DNA of 55,365 nt. It comes from Rhodobacter sp. SY28-1 (GTDB taxonomy: Bacteria > Pseudomonadota > Alphaproteobacteria > Rhodobacterales > Rhodobacteraceae). A model generated the notes under the pieces. That model had not been told where the DNA came from. It saw nothing but the letters and a program-made list of their open reading frames with translations, and searched no databases. Numbering within the stretch: position 1 is the first letter of the stretch; each line of letters begins with the position of its first letter. This document shows positions 15,797 through 24,503 of the stretch, one piece after another. Made by a program: the position numbers and the translations under genes. The DNA lies in assembly GCF_005222785.1 (NCBI RefSeq), contig NZ_STGH01000007.1, positions 1-55,365 on the forward strand. The letters are read 5' to 3'.

Positions 15797-18251
15797 TGAT
15801 GGCGCCCCGGTTGCGGCGGATGACGTTCAGGATGGCCCGCTCGCCCGAGGGCGTGGCGAGATAGTCGCCGACGACGGAGGGGTCGAGCACATTGATGATG
15901 CGCGTCGACATCGAAGAAGCCGCCGATGCGCCGTCACCATTCATCTCGACCCCGAGCCTGCCGCCCCTACCGCGGCGCAGGGGAAGGATGGCCTCGGGTC
16001 CAGCCTCGCCCATGAGCCCCACACCTTTGGCGAAGGGAAACACCGTCGGCTGGTTCACGACGCCACCCCGCGCGAAGGCGGTCAGTTCCGCGCAACCCGC
16101 AAAGACACCGCCCTTGGCAAAACCGAATAGGCTGCCGAAGAACCCGCCGCCACCGGAGAAGGCGTTGATCAGCGCGTTCTCGATAGGCTTGAAGGCCAGA
16201 TCGATCAGCCGCGTGGCGAGGTTCTGCGCGATCCGCGAAATCGCACCGGCAAAACTCTCCCAGGTAAACTCGCCCGAGGTCAGGGCTTCCTTGATGGGTC
16301 CGGTGATATCCTGCGCGAGCCCTTGGGCGATCTCGCGGGACTTCTCCTGCGCCTTGCGCACCGCCTCGGCCGTGGCCTCCCAGGCATTCCTGGCCGCGTC
16401 TGCCCCCTCACGCAGCGCATTGCCTGCGCCGCGCCCGGAACTGCCAGCGGCTTCCGCGGCCTCCCCGGCACCCTGCAGGGCGGTGCCAAGGCCCGTCGCG
16501 GCCGTGCGTGCGTCCTCGAGCCCAGCTGTAGCCTCGGTGCCGGACGCCGAGACGGCCTCCCGCAGGGCGGCCACGGATTGCAGGGGAGCGGTGGCCGCTG
16601 TCGCCACCTCACCCATCATGTCGCGCAAACGTGCGGCCTCGGCCCGCGCTGCCTCGGCAGCCGCCGACAGGCCCAGATCGGGTGGCGCGATGGGGTCGCT
16701 GTTGAAGGCCGCCTCGAAGGCTGCGCGCGCCTCCGCTCCCGCATTGGCTGCAGCCCCCTCAAACGGGTTCTCGATCCCGCCAAGCTCGATGGTGCCGATC
16801 AGCGGCACCCGTTTCTCGATGCCCAGCACATCGAGACCGGCATTGATCCCTTCGAGGAATCCGTCGATCCGTGCCGCTACGCCGTTCAGCATGGCCTCGA
16901 CCCCGCCGATCAGCGCGTTGGCCGCACCGTAGGCGAACTCGCCAATGGTGGCAGGCAGTGCCGACCAGAGCACCTTCACTGCCTCCATCGCCCCCTGAAA
17001 CGTGTTCAGCGTGGCGTTCCCGAACCCCACCACCGCCTCGAGCCCGGTCTGCAAGGCGGCGGTGATGCCCGCGCTGATCTCCGCCCAGCCCGCCATGATC
17101 GAGAGGCCCAGCGCGACCATGCCGAGCTTCATGCGATCCCAGACCTCGCGGGCCACGTCGCCCAGAAGGCCCAGCGCGGCTCCGACGCTGCCCGTACCCT
17201 GAACCAGCCGCCCGAACTGGAAGATGAGCTCGCCCGCGCCGACGATCAGCGCCCCGATGCCGGTGCGGATCAGTGCGCCGCGCAGGACGACGAGGGCCGT
17301 CGCGAGCCCCCGGACGGAGAGCGCGGCGGCAGCCAGACCCGCCACCCAGCGGCCCGCCATGACGCCCACAAAGGCCGCGGCATAGGAGGCCATACGGCCG
17401 AGGTTCTCGCCCAGCGCATCTAGGGCCGTCCGCAAGGCTCCGCCTTCGGAGGCAAGCGCCACGAAGGCCTCGGCAAGCCAGGTGACGGCAGGCGCCACAG
17501 CGACGGCAATCTGGTTGCGGATCCCGTCAAAGACCATGCCGAGACTGCCCAGCGCAATCTGGGTCTGGCGGAGCGAGGACAGTGCCTCGCCGTCGAGGAT
17601 CGCGCCGACCGAGCGGGCCTGATCGCCGAAGCGGGTCATCTCGGCCCCGCCATCGCGCAGCAGCGGCAGGAGGCGCGTAGCATCCGAGGCCATGGCCTCG
17701 AGATAGAAGGTCATCTCCTGCTGGCTGAGCCCCGCCTTCTCCAGCGAGGTCACGTAAAGCTGCAGGGCTTCCGGTCCCGACAGGCGTGCAAACTCTTCGG
17801 CCGTGACGCCCACACGCGGGGCGATCTGTTCGAAGAAATCCTTCATCGGCCCGCCACCGGTCTGCAGGAAATCCCCGACCCGGTCGTTCACGTCCTTCAG
17901 GATATCGGCCAGCTTCTCCTGCTCGACCCCGACCGTGCGTGCCCCCGCCGCCCAGCGTTGGAAGCTCTCGGGCGTGGCATTGGCGACTTGCGCGAACTGC
18001 CGGATCTGGTCGGCGCTCTGGGCCGCGTTGCGCACGATGATGCCAAGCCCTGCCGTCGCGGCAGAGGCGGCCGCAGCCATGGCGATCCCGGCACGGCGCG
18101 CGAAGGCGGCGAGCCGGGTGTTGGCCGCCTCCATCTCCCGCGACAGACGGCCGAAGCCGCGCGTCCCGGCCTCGCCGATCCCTTCCAGTTCGGCGCGCAC
18201 CTGGCGACCGCCGACGGCCGCGAGGCGGACAGAGACCCGTTTCTCAGCCAT
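15789..18251 (-). CDS. Tail tape measure protein
   Basis: An 820-aa, Ala-rich, mostly helical protein that sets tail length. The N-terminal 200 residues show the tape-measure pattern (VRLAAVGGRQVRAELEGIGEAGTRG, AQSADQIRQFAQVANATPESF). Several hydrophobic stretches lie between about 290 and 400, and long coiled-coil-like Ala/Glu regions between 540 and 680. It overlaps the GT frameshift product gene by 8 bp. Its length predicts a tail of about 120 nm, using about 1.5 angstrom per residue. Confidence 0.88.
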   Translation of the reverse strand: MAEKRVSVRLAAVGGRQVRAELEGIGEAGTRGFGRLSREMEAANTRLAAFARRAGIAMAAAASAATAGLGIIVRNAAQSADQIRQFAQVANATPESFQRWAAGARTVGVEQEKLADILKDVNDRVGDFLQTGGGPMKDFFEQIAPRVGVTAEEFARLSGPEALQLYVTSLEKAGLSQQEMTFYLEAMASDATRLLPLLRDGGAEMTRFGDQARSVGAILDGEALSSLRQTQIALGSLGMVFDGIRNQIAVAVAPAVTWLAEAFVALASEGGALRTALDALGENLGRMASYAAAFVGVMAGRWVAGLAAAALSVRGLATALVVLRGALIRTGIGALIVGAGELIFQFGRLVQGTGSVGAALGLLGDVAREVWDRMKLGMVALGLSIMAGWAEISAGITAALQTGLEAVVGFGNATLNTFQGAMEAVKVLWSALPATIGEFAYGAANALIGGVEAMLNGVAARIDGFLEGINAGLDVLGIEKRVPLIGTIELGGIENPFEGAAANAGAEARAAFEAAFNSDPIAPPDLGLSAAAEAARAEAARLRDMMGEVATAATAPLQSVAALREAVSASGTEATAGLEDARTAATGLGTALQGAGEAAEAAGSSGRGAGNALREGADAARNAWEATAEAVRKAQEKSREIAQGLAQDITGPIKEALTSGEFTWESFAGAISRIAQNLATRLIDLAFKPIENALINAFSGGGGFFGSLFGFAKGGVFAGCAELTAFARGGVVNQPTVFPFAKGVGLMGEAGPEAILPLRRGRGGRLGVEMNGDGASAASSMSTRIINVLDPSVVGDYLATPSGERAILNVIRRNRGAINA

Positions 18252-18911
18252 CGCGGCGACCTTCTCTCTCTTCGTTCAACTTGCGCACCATCGCGGCCTC
18301 GATCACTGGCAACAGTTCGACGACGGCGCGCGGGGAAATGCCCATGGCGGCGGCCATGGCCAGTGCGGCCGTCATGTCCCATCCGAGGACAGCGCCGGGG
18401 ATGGCGCGGATCTGGCCGCCCATGCGCTGCGCCAGATCCCAGACCTGCCAGCCCTCATGGCTCAGGGGCGCGTTCAGGATTTGCGGGCAGTCCGGGCAAT
18501 GCCCGTCGCAGGCCTGGCAGTAGCCTTCGCCCCCTCCGAAGACCCAGTCGGCGAGGGCGGTAAGACGTTTTTTTCTGCCTCGAGCTCCAGACCCTTGGCG
18601 ACATAGGCGGTCTGGAACTTCTCGAAGATCGGCCAGAGATCGAGGAGCGCGTCGATGGCCTCGGGGCTGACCGGGATCGGGGCGCCATCGGCGTCGCCCA
18701 CGCCTTCCCAATCGACGATGGCGCGGGCAGCGATAGCCTTGGCGAAGATCACCGCGATGCTGTCGTCGGGCGTGCCAGGCGCGATGGCGCGCACGGCCGG
18801 ATCGGTGCGGGCTGCGACCATGATGGCCGTGGTCAGGGGCTCGACCTTCACGCGCACGCCCAGCGCAAGGTCGAGCCATTCAGCTTCACGGGCAAGGTTC
18901 AGACGCAACAA
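18244..18911 (-). CDS. Tail assembly chaperone GT fusion by -1 frameshift
   Basis: At the slippery A-AAA-AAC (18573..18567) a -1 shift joins the G-like frame to a second frame that runs to 18244 (about 107 more residues, RLTALADWVFGGGEG onward). That frame has no good start of its own at the junction and overlaps the tape-measure start by 8 bp, as T does in lambda-like phages. The T part carries a C-x2-C-x3-C-x2-C cluster (CQACDGHCPDC), possibly zinc-binding. In lambda the GT fusion at a few per cent guides tail assembly. Confidence 0.7.
18474..18911 (-). CDS. Tail assembly chaperone, G-like (zero-frame product)
   Basis: About 145 aa if translation starts at the TTG at 18911, which GGAG precedes by eight bases; upstream codons in frame overlap the tail tube gene. 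The region corresponds to lambda gene G: it is rich in Ala, Asp and Pro, and lies between tail tube and tape measure. A slippery A-AAA-AAC lies at codons about 113-115, and beyond it the zero frame continues only about 30 codons with a low-complexity tail. The start is uncertain. Confidence 0.65.
   Translation of the reverse strand: MLRLNLAREAEWLDLALGVRVKVEPLTTAIMVAARTDPAVRAIAPGTPDDSIAVIFAKAIAARAIVDWEGVGDADGAPIPVSPEAIDALLDLWPIFEKFQTAYVAKGLELEAEKNVLPPSPTGSSEGAKATARPATGIARTARKS
18567..18573 (-). promoter_or_regulatory. Programmed -1 frameshift slippery site
   Basis: The minus strand reads A AAA AAC in the zero frame, an ideal X-XXY-YYZ heptamer within a run of seven A. It lies at the position expected between G and T. 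I did not identify a firm downstream stimulatory structure. Confidence 0.7.
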
Positions 18912-18913
18912 GA

Positions 18914-19858
18914 TCAATACTCCTCGATGTCGTTGACGAGCGTGGCAGTGCACATCCGACCCAAGGTGGCATCGCGTGCGGCCTGCCAGTCGAAGGTGGC
19001 CTGGATGCCCTGCGGCCCCGGAATCTCGATCCGGGGGCGCGGCAGATAGACGGCATGCGCCGAGAAGGTGAAACTCTCGCCCGAGGGCAGGACATAGGCG
19101 AAGGTCAGGGCGCAGGGATCGCCCGCGATGGCCTGGTTCACCAGCACCTGATCGGCGAAGCGGACCTCGATCTTGCCGGTCAGCGCGGCAATGGAGGGGT
19201 CTGCCCCGTCGATGCGGCCGTCAGAGCGGATGGTCTCCACCCGGTCGAGGTTGTTGGCGTAGGTGATCTCGGCCGAGATGATGTTGCCGAGCGGCTGGCC
19301 GTTCCTCGTGATCGCCCCGTTGAAATGCCCGAAGCGCTGTAGGTCGAGGTCGGCCATCGTCCCTGCGGCGGAGGCGCTCGCGATGGATTCCCCTTGTGCG
19401 ACAAGGCTTGCCATCGCGGTCAGCAGCCCCGAACGCTGCATCTGCCAGTTCAGGCTGTCGAGAACGCAGCCGGAATACATGGCGTAGCGCGGCACCTCCG
19501 GCATGCCGGTCTCGATAGACATCGACGGCAGGGCCCAGGCACCGGAGCGAAACTCGTGGGTGAAGGGTCCCGGTGCAGCGCCGGAGGTCACCGGCGCCCC
19601 GAAGGCGGCCTTCAGCCAGAAGCCGAAGGCCGCGGCATCGATCGGGATGACCACGTTGCCGTCCGCCGTCACGGCATCCTTGATCGGCGCCAGTGGATCG
19701 CGGCCATATCCCAGGAGCTCGCTGTTCAGGAGCGGTTGCTCGGATCCCAGCGTGGTGCTGGCGAACGGCATCTTCGTGAAGCCGCCCGTGGGCGGGGTGC
19801 CGTAACTGGTCTCGAACGCAAGCGCCATTTGCGCCCGCGCGCCTTGCGCACGTGCCAT
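18914..19858 (-). CDS. Major tail tube protein
   Basis: A 314-aa protein matching phage tail tube type 2 proteins. It begins MARAQGARAQMALAFETSYG, then FTKMPFASTTLGSEQPLLNSE, with a beta-rich core (VVIPIDAAAFGFWL). It forms stacked hexamer rings around the DNA channel. The C-terminal 80 residues (FTFSAHAVYLPRPRIEI) are conserved-looking. It lies between the tail terminator and the assembly chaperone, as expected. AAGGAGACC precedes the ATG. Confidence 0.85.
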   Translation of the reverse strand: MARAQGARAQMALAFETSYGTPPTGGFTKMPFASTTLGSEQPLLNSELLGYGRDPLAPIKDAVTADGNVVIPIDAAAFGFWLKAAFGAPVTSGAAPGPFTHEFRSGAWALPSMSIETGMPEVPRYAMYSGCVLDSLNWQMQRSGLLTAMASLVAQGESIASASAAGTMADLDLQRFGHFNGAITRNGQPLGNIISAEITYANNLDRVETIRSDGRIDGADPSIAALTGKIEVRFADQVLVNQAIAGDPCALTFAYVLPSGESFTFSAHAVYLPRPRIEIPGPQGIQATFDWQAARDATLGRMCTATLVNDIEEY

Positions 19859-19882
19859 GGAGGTCTCCTTGGAGGTGGGGTG

Positions 19883-20305
19883 TCAGGCCAGAGGGCCGGT
19901 CGTGGTGTAGTGCAGTACGACAGTGATCAGCGCCGCCTTCAGCGCTGCGGCGCCCTCCACGGGTAGATCGATCGAGGCCGGGGCCTCGGGTTCGACCCAG
20001 TCGCAGAGGTCGCCCAACGTCCGGTCAGCCTCAAGCGCAGCACCTATTGCGGCGATCAGGTCGTCGAAGGCGCTGGCCCGACCGGTGCCTGCCTGGACGA
20101 CGACCTCCAGTTCGGCCCGGTGCTGGTAGTGATAGCGCAGGGGCGAGAGCGTCACCGCAGGCTCGCCCGGCTGGCCATCGCGCAGGATAATCAGGCCGGC
20201 CGCGGGGATCCGTTCGGGCAGCACTTCGTCACGCAGGGTGAGGGCGGCAAGCGGTTGAAGCCGCGCGTGCAGCGCAGCGAGGACGGTTTCGCGGGTGGTG
20301 GGCAT
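19883..20305 (-). CDS. Tail terminator / completion protein
   Basis: A 140-aa protein with the U-like minor tail pattern (TRETVLAALHARL, YHYQHRAELEVVVQAGTG, FDDLIAAIGAALEADRTLGD). It caps the finished tail for joining to the head. It is downstream of the inserted moron gene and has only a weak ribosome binding site, which suggests the insertion replaced its original leader. Confidence 0.75.
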   Translation of the reverse strand: MPTTRETVLAALHARLQPLAALTLRDEVLPERIPAAGLIILRDGQPGEPAVTLSPLRYHYQHRAELEVVVQAGTGRASAFDDLIAAIGAALEADRTLGDLCDWVEPEAPASIDLPVEGAAALKAALITVVLHYTTTGPLA

Positions 20306-20449
20306 GGCTCACAATACTCGTGATGCTAGAATGGCCGGGCGCAGGCCACTTAGACGTGTGCCCATCAGCTCTCTGTTGAACGGCAGTGACTGGCCGAGTC
20401 CTAGGTTTGAGTTTCGCCTTGGAATGCTTCGCCGCAGAGCGATCCCATT

Positions 20450-21559
20450 TTATTCTGCGGAGATCACTTCCCACATTGCGAGCATTTCTCGGATGACACG
20501 CTTGTCCCCGTCTGACACGACGTAATCATCATAAAATTGCTGCCCATTGAAGCGAATGACGGCGCGATCCGCGTCGGCGATTTTGCGCGCAAGCGCAACG
20601 GCGGCGTCGCCTCGCATGCTGGCGAACTCCCAAATCTCGGTGTCATTGTCGCGAAACCATTGACCAACCGGCACTCGGGTCGTTTCCCCGTCAGTGTTGA
20701 TCGAGGCGCTTTCGACGAACAGCCAGCCATTCCGTGATGTGTAGTTGAAGAACAGCTCCATAGTCTTCTGACCCGAGCCAGATTCGATCAGATAGAGGGT
20801 CACATAGTTTCGGATATCCTGAAAGCGCGGGGACGAAGGGTGCCGTCCCCAAGAGGAACCGTCGAACTCGGCCGTCGTGCGCACCAGTCGCCCCTCGAGC
20901 GCACGGGCGGTTCTTTGGAGCTGCTCACGTTCCGCTTCGACAGCTTGTTCGTAGCTGGCGGCCTTGTCGACGTAGGTCTGGTTTTCGCCGTTCACCCGGC
21001 CCAGGGCTTGATACGCGATAAGATTGCGTTCGGCTTGTGCGGCGGGAATAGGTCGAACGTATGTATTAAGAGCTGCCTCAAGCGCATCACGTTCAGGACT
21101 TGGAGGCGGCGCAAAGGTCGTGTCCGCGGCGATCTCGCGCACAATCGCTTCCACGTCTGCCCCATCTGCTTCGATCCGAGAAAGAAGATCTGCGAGCCGC
21201 GTATCGGCTGCAGGCGCGTCTGCTTGTGGTGCCGCTGCCTCCTCAGACAGAGCAGAGGTCGGGCTGACTGCATCGGATAGGCCAGCCGCCCTTTCACGAG
21301 CGGTGTCCAGACTCGCGCCTTCAATTGCATCGGCAAAAGCAAGGCACAGCTCGACCTCCCTGGACCAATCCGCGTTCTGCAAGGAACCCCATGCGATCAT
21401 TGATGCCGCAGCGTCCATATAGGCTTCGGCATCCCGCGCAAGAAACGCATCGCGGCATTCTGAACGCGCTGTGTCGAGCTCTTGCTGCGACGGATCAGCA
21501 CTGGCAGGAAATGCGATGAGTGCCGTCGTGGTCAGGCCAAGGAGGAAATTGCGCATCAT
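20450..21559 (-). CDS. Exported moron protein, unknown function
   Basis: A 369-aa protein with a clear signal peptide (MMRNFLLGLTTTALIAFPASA, cleavage after ASA). The mature part has a helical N-terminal half with two Cys (C35, C67), an Asp/Ala-rich central segment, a coiled-coil-like stretch (AASYEQAVEAEREQLQRT), and a beta-rich C-terminal half (YVTLYLIESG, TMELFFNYTSRNGWLFVES). I do not recognise it. It sits between two conserved tail genes with gaps of about 82 and 144 bases on its sides and is less GC-rich, so it is a moron. A periplasmic role such as superinfection exclusion is inference. Confidence 0.8.
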   Translation of the reverse strand: MMRNFLLGLTTTALIAFPASADPSQQELDTARSECRDAFLARDAEAYMDAAASMIAWGSLQNADWSREVELCLAFADAIEGASLDTARERAAGLSDAVSPTSALSEEAAAPQADAPAADTRLADLLSRIEADGADVEAIVREIAADTTFAPPPSPERDALEAALNTYVRPIPAAQAERNLIAYQALGRVNGENQTYVDKAASYEQAVEAEREQLQRTARALEGRLVRTTAEFDGSSWGRHPSSPRFQDIRNYVTLYLIESGSGQKTMELFFNYTSRNGWLFVESASINTDGETTRVPVGQWFRDNDTEIWEFASMRGDAAVALARKIADADRAVIRFNGQQFYDDYVVSDGDKRVIREMLAMWEVISAE

Positions 21560-21641
21560 TTTGAGAATTCTTCCATTATCGGGTTAGAATCAGGCTAGCG
21601 GTGCGCAATTCAACCATCAAGCGAACATCGCTAAGCCAGCA

Positions 21642-22277
21642 TCAGGCCCTGTCCGAATTTGTCACCCATCCCGCCACGATCTTTCCTCGTGCGCCGTCCA
21701 CCGCCCGCTCTGCATCACGTGCTAAATCCAGCCGTTTGCGTAACTTGACCTGCGGCACCAGCAGGAAAATCGGCACGGTTGCCACGCCGCGCCCAGTTTT
21801 TGACTTCGACGCCACGGCCCGGCCCTTCGAATTCAGCCGCCACTCGGCCACCAGCAGGCCGGGCCCGCGGCGGCGATAAATGAAGCGTAACCGCAGGCCT
21901 GTGCGGCGTTCCCATTCGCCGGGGGTGATGCGCCCGCCGCGGGTGGATTTGCCCGCGGCCGGGGTGGGGATCGCCAGCCAGAACCCGTTGCGTGACCGGA
22001 TCAGCGGCCCCGTGTCATGCGCGCCGACGATCACGGGGGCGTTCGACCAGACCAGCGCAGCGGCGTTCAGGCTCTCGCCGCCCTTGGGGTAAGTGGCCAG
22101 CCGGATCGAGTTTCCAAGCCGGGTGCCAAGCCCCGCGCCGGTGATCTGCCCGCGCCAGGCAGATTTGAGTCCCGCGCCCGCCTCGCGCATGGCGGTGGTG
22201 ACGGCCTTCTCGCCCGCGGCGATTTCGGCCTGCATTATTGCGACGAGGTCGGGACTGATTTCCAGCTTCAGTTTCAT
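21642..22277 (-). CDS. DUF6441-family minor tail protein
   Basis: A 211-aa protein with the DUF6441 pattern (KLKLEISPDLVAIMQAEI, GEKAVTTAMREAGAGLKSAWRGQI, IGAHDTGPLIRS-like segment). It fits the position of lambda Z / HK97 gp10-like tail-completion proteins, between the head-tail adaptor and the tail terminator. It overlaps the previous gene by four bases (ATGA). The C-terminus is basic. Confidence 0.75.
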   Translation of the reverse strand: MKLKLEISPDLVAIMQAEIAAGEKAVTTAMREAGAGLKSAWRGQITGAGLGTRLGNSIRLATYPKGGESLNAAALVWSNAPVIVGAHDTGPLIRSRNGFWLAIPTPAAGKSTRGGRITPGEWERRTGLRLRFIYRRRGPGLLVAEWRLNSKGRAVASKSKTGRGVATVPIFLLVPQVKLRKRLDLARDAERAVDGARGKIVAGWVTNSDRA

Positions 22278-22588
22278 GCTGGCCTTAGATCGAGGGTCCA
22301 GACCAACCGTTCGCGATCCCGTAGCGGTTCCCCGTGGATGACATGGCTGTCGGCACCGATCACGATCACGTCGCCCGGCCGCGGGGTGGGCAGGTCGGCC
22401 ACGCGCACATCCACCACCGTCGTGTCGCTGACGAAGCGGCCCGCGCCGAAGTCGGTGACGCGATCCGGGGCGCGGCGGATGATGCGGATCGGGCGTTCCT
22501 CTGAGGTCGTGGCCGAGATCCAGAGGGCGGGGGCCGCCATGGACGCATGGGTGAAGATGCGGTCCATGGCGGCGGCAAAGACGGACAT
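22274..22588 (-). CDS. Head-tail joining / adaptor protein
   Basis: A 104-aa beta-rich protein (RPIRIIRRAPDRVTDFG, DVIVIGADSHVIHG). Size and place after the major capsid gene match FII-like head-tail connector or stopper proteins. It is coupled to the DUF6441 gene by ATGA. The assignment rests mainly on position. Confidence 0.65.
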   Translation of the reverse strand: MSVFAAAMDRIFTHASMAAPALWISATTSEERPIRIIRRAPDRVTDFGAGRFVSDTTVVDVRVADLPTPRPGDVIVIGADSHVIHGEPLRDRERLVWTLDLRPA

Positions 22589-22595
22589 TTGCGTG

Positions 22596-23621
22596 TCAGT
22601 TCGACGTGTGCAGGCGGATGGCGAGGCGCGGCCGCTTGTTCACCGGCAGGATCGAGGCCTCGGTCATCACGTCGATCCAGCGCCCCTTCTCGTCGAGATG
22701 CTGGCGGGCATAGAGCGGCAGGCCGATGGTGTTGGCGGTTTCCAGCAGGTTCGCCGGGCCCCCGTAGGTGGTGAAGGTGTCCATCGTGCCCAAGGGGAAC
22801 GCGATCCCTTCGTTCGCCGGGACCAGCCGTTCGGTGGCCTTGGTCGAAAGGGTGACGGTGCCCGAATATTCCTCGAACAGAATGCCGCCGAAGGGAAAGT
22901 TGCGGCGGACGTCCTCGCGCAGGGGCTGCGCGCCGGTCGAGGCATAGAACTTGTAGGCTTCTTCCGTCTTCGGATGCGCGATCAGCTTGTCGAAAAACTC
23001 GCGGCTGACCAGCGCATGGACGGATGTCATCGCCTCGCCGAGCAAGTTGTCCTCGATCGCACGCAGCACCTCGCGGACCTTGCCCTGCACGTTGGTGCCT
23101 GCGGTGCCGAGAACGAAGTCGACCGAGATCTGCGCCAGGCCGAATTCGGTGAAGTAGTTGTATAGCGTGGTGCCCGCGCCGTCCTTCACGATGCCGCGGA
23201 GCGCGTTCATCTCCATGTATTCCCGCGTCTGCGCATGCTTGCGACGCATCAGCAGGAGCTTGCGGTTCATCACCTCGACCAGGGGATCGGCCGCGTCGAA
23301 GGCGCCGCCCAGCGCGGGGGCGCCCTGGATGTCGGCTGGCAGGACCACATCGTCATGCGGGATCCACGGCAGCGCGAAGCTGCGCATGGACCGGCCTTCC
23401 CGGGTGCCGACCGTGGCGGGACCGCCGAGGGGGACAGAGGGCAGGAGGCTGAGGACACCTTCGTATTGTTCGATGATGACCGAGCGCTGACTGACGCCTT
23501 CGAAGCGGAAGAGGCCGATCTGGGCGAGGCGGGTATAGAGGTTGGGCAGGATGTTGATGGCCTGGGTCATCTCGGCCAGCGAATAGCCGCCAGCGTCGAA
23601 GGGATTGCGGACGAGGGTCAT
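22596..23621 (-). CDS. Major capsid protein (lambda gpE family)
   Basis: A 341-aa protein with the gpE-family pattern. The N-terminus is NPFDAGGYSLAEMTQAINIL. The N-arm has VIIEQYEGVLSLLPSVPLGG. An E-loop-like region and ALVSREFFDKLIAHPKTEEAY are typical of the P-domain, and the end is NKRPRLAIRLH. It assembles the HK97-fold head. It follows the decoration gene, in lambda order C-D-E. Confidence 0.9.
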   Translation of the reverse strand: MTLVRNPFDAGGYSLAEMTQAINILPNLYTRLAQIGLFRFEGVSQRSVIIEQYEGVLSLLPSVPLGGPATVGTREGRSMRSFALPWIPHDDVVLPADIQGAPALGGAFDAADPLVEVMNRKLLLMRRKHAQTREYMEMNALRGIVKDGAGTTLYNYFTEFGLAQISVDFVLGTAGTNVQGKVREVLRAIEDNLLGEAMTSVHALVSREFFDKLIAHPKTEEAYKFYASTGAQPLREDVRRNFPFGGILFEEYSGTVTLSTKATERLVPANEGIAFPLGTMDTFTTYGGPANLLETANTIGLPLYARQHLDEKGRWIDVMTEASILPVNKRPRLAIRLHTSN

Positions 23622-23669
23622 GGTGGGGCTCCGGGGGATGAAGGGATGTGCGCGGTCGGGTGGACAGCG

Positions 23670-24050
23670 TCAGACGCCGTCGCGGGCGATGATGCCTGCG
23701 GCGGCCAGCTGGCCGATCTTGGTGGTGATTTTGGCGGCATCATCGACGGTGGCGTCGTAGGCGAGCTCTGCGCGAGACACGATCGCGGGGCCACGGGCGA
23801 CGACAATTCCTTCGGCGTCCGCCAGCGTGGCGTCGACGGCGTAGAGCAGGACAGCCGTTGCGGTTTGCGCGCCATCGGTGCCGCCGCTGGTCGCCAGTTT
23901 GTATTTGCCGTTGGCGGTGATGCGGCCGAGGACGGCGCCCACGGGATAGGGCATGCCCGCGAGCAGCGTCACCACCTCGCGGGTGTAGTTCGGGTTGACC
24001 TCATATTTGAGGACGTCGCCCATGCTGGGCGGTTCCGTCAGGACGGGCAT
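23670..24050 (-). CDS. Head decoration protein (lambda gpD family)
   Basis: A 126-aa protein. It contains VLKYEVNPNYTREVVTLLAG, then MPYPVGAVLGRITANGKYKLATSGG, then AVLLYAVDATLADAEGIVVARGPA, the gpD signature. It trimerises on the capsid surface and stabilises the packed head. It lies between the protease and the capsid gene. Confidence 0.9.
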   Translation of the reverse strand: MPVLTEPPSMGDVLKYEVNPNYTREVVTLLAGMPYPVGAVLGRITANGKYKLATSGGTDGAQTATAVLLYAVDATLADAEGIVVARGPAIVSRAELAYDATVDDAAKITTKIGQLAAAGIIARDGV

Positions 24051-24131
24051 GGTTCGGTCTCCATTGTTCTGTGGGGTGGGGAGGCGGGGCGAGGGCGCAG
24101 CGACGAATGCCGCCGGTGGCCAGCGCCAATG

Positions 24132-24503
24132 TCAGCGCGAGGCGGCGGCCGATTTCTTCGCGGCCGCGACGATGGGACTCTCTTTCGCGCCAGTCGCCGG
24201 GGCGGTGGCGATGATGCCCGCGGCATCGCTGCGGGCAGCGAGATCTGCCAGGACCTTGGCGCGCAGGGCCTCGGGTTTCACGCCCTTGGCGACAGCATCG
24301 GCAGCATCGATCTGAACGCCGAGCCGGGCGGCCTGCGCGCAGACCTGCGCAACCTCCGCGGCCTCGGCGCGGATGGCCTCGACGGAGGGCGTCGCTTCCG
24401 TCTGCGGCGGCGCGACTGCCGCGGGCGCGGCCGGTTCCGGCGGGGTGCTGGCAGCAGGCGCGGCCGGAGGCTGCGCATGGTCTTCGGGGGCGGTGTTCAT
24501 CAT
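24132..24503 (-). CDS. Candidate internal scaffold protein (Nu3-like restart)
   Basis: Within the protease gene an ATG-ATG pair at 24503 follows GAGGAAAGG by about six bases. In-frame translation from it gives 123 aa: an Ala/Pro-rich start, then helices (IRAEAAEVAQVCAQAARLG). In lambda, Nu3 is made in this way from the end of gene C. Expression is inferred from the ribosome binding site and analogy. Confidence 0.5.
   Translation of the reverse strand: MMNTAPEDHAQPPAAPAASTPPEPAAPAAVAPPQTEATPSVEAIRAEAAEVAQVCAQAARLGVQIDAADAVAKGVKPEALRAKVLADLAARSDAAGIIATAPATGAKESPIVAAAKKSAAASR

Noticed and set aside
21560-21641. Dedicated promoter of the exported moron (GATAAT at about 21572)
   Set aside because: A -10-like box is present on the minus strand, but no -35 at proper spacing could be found.
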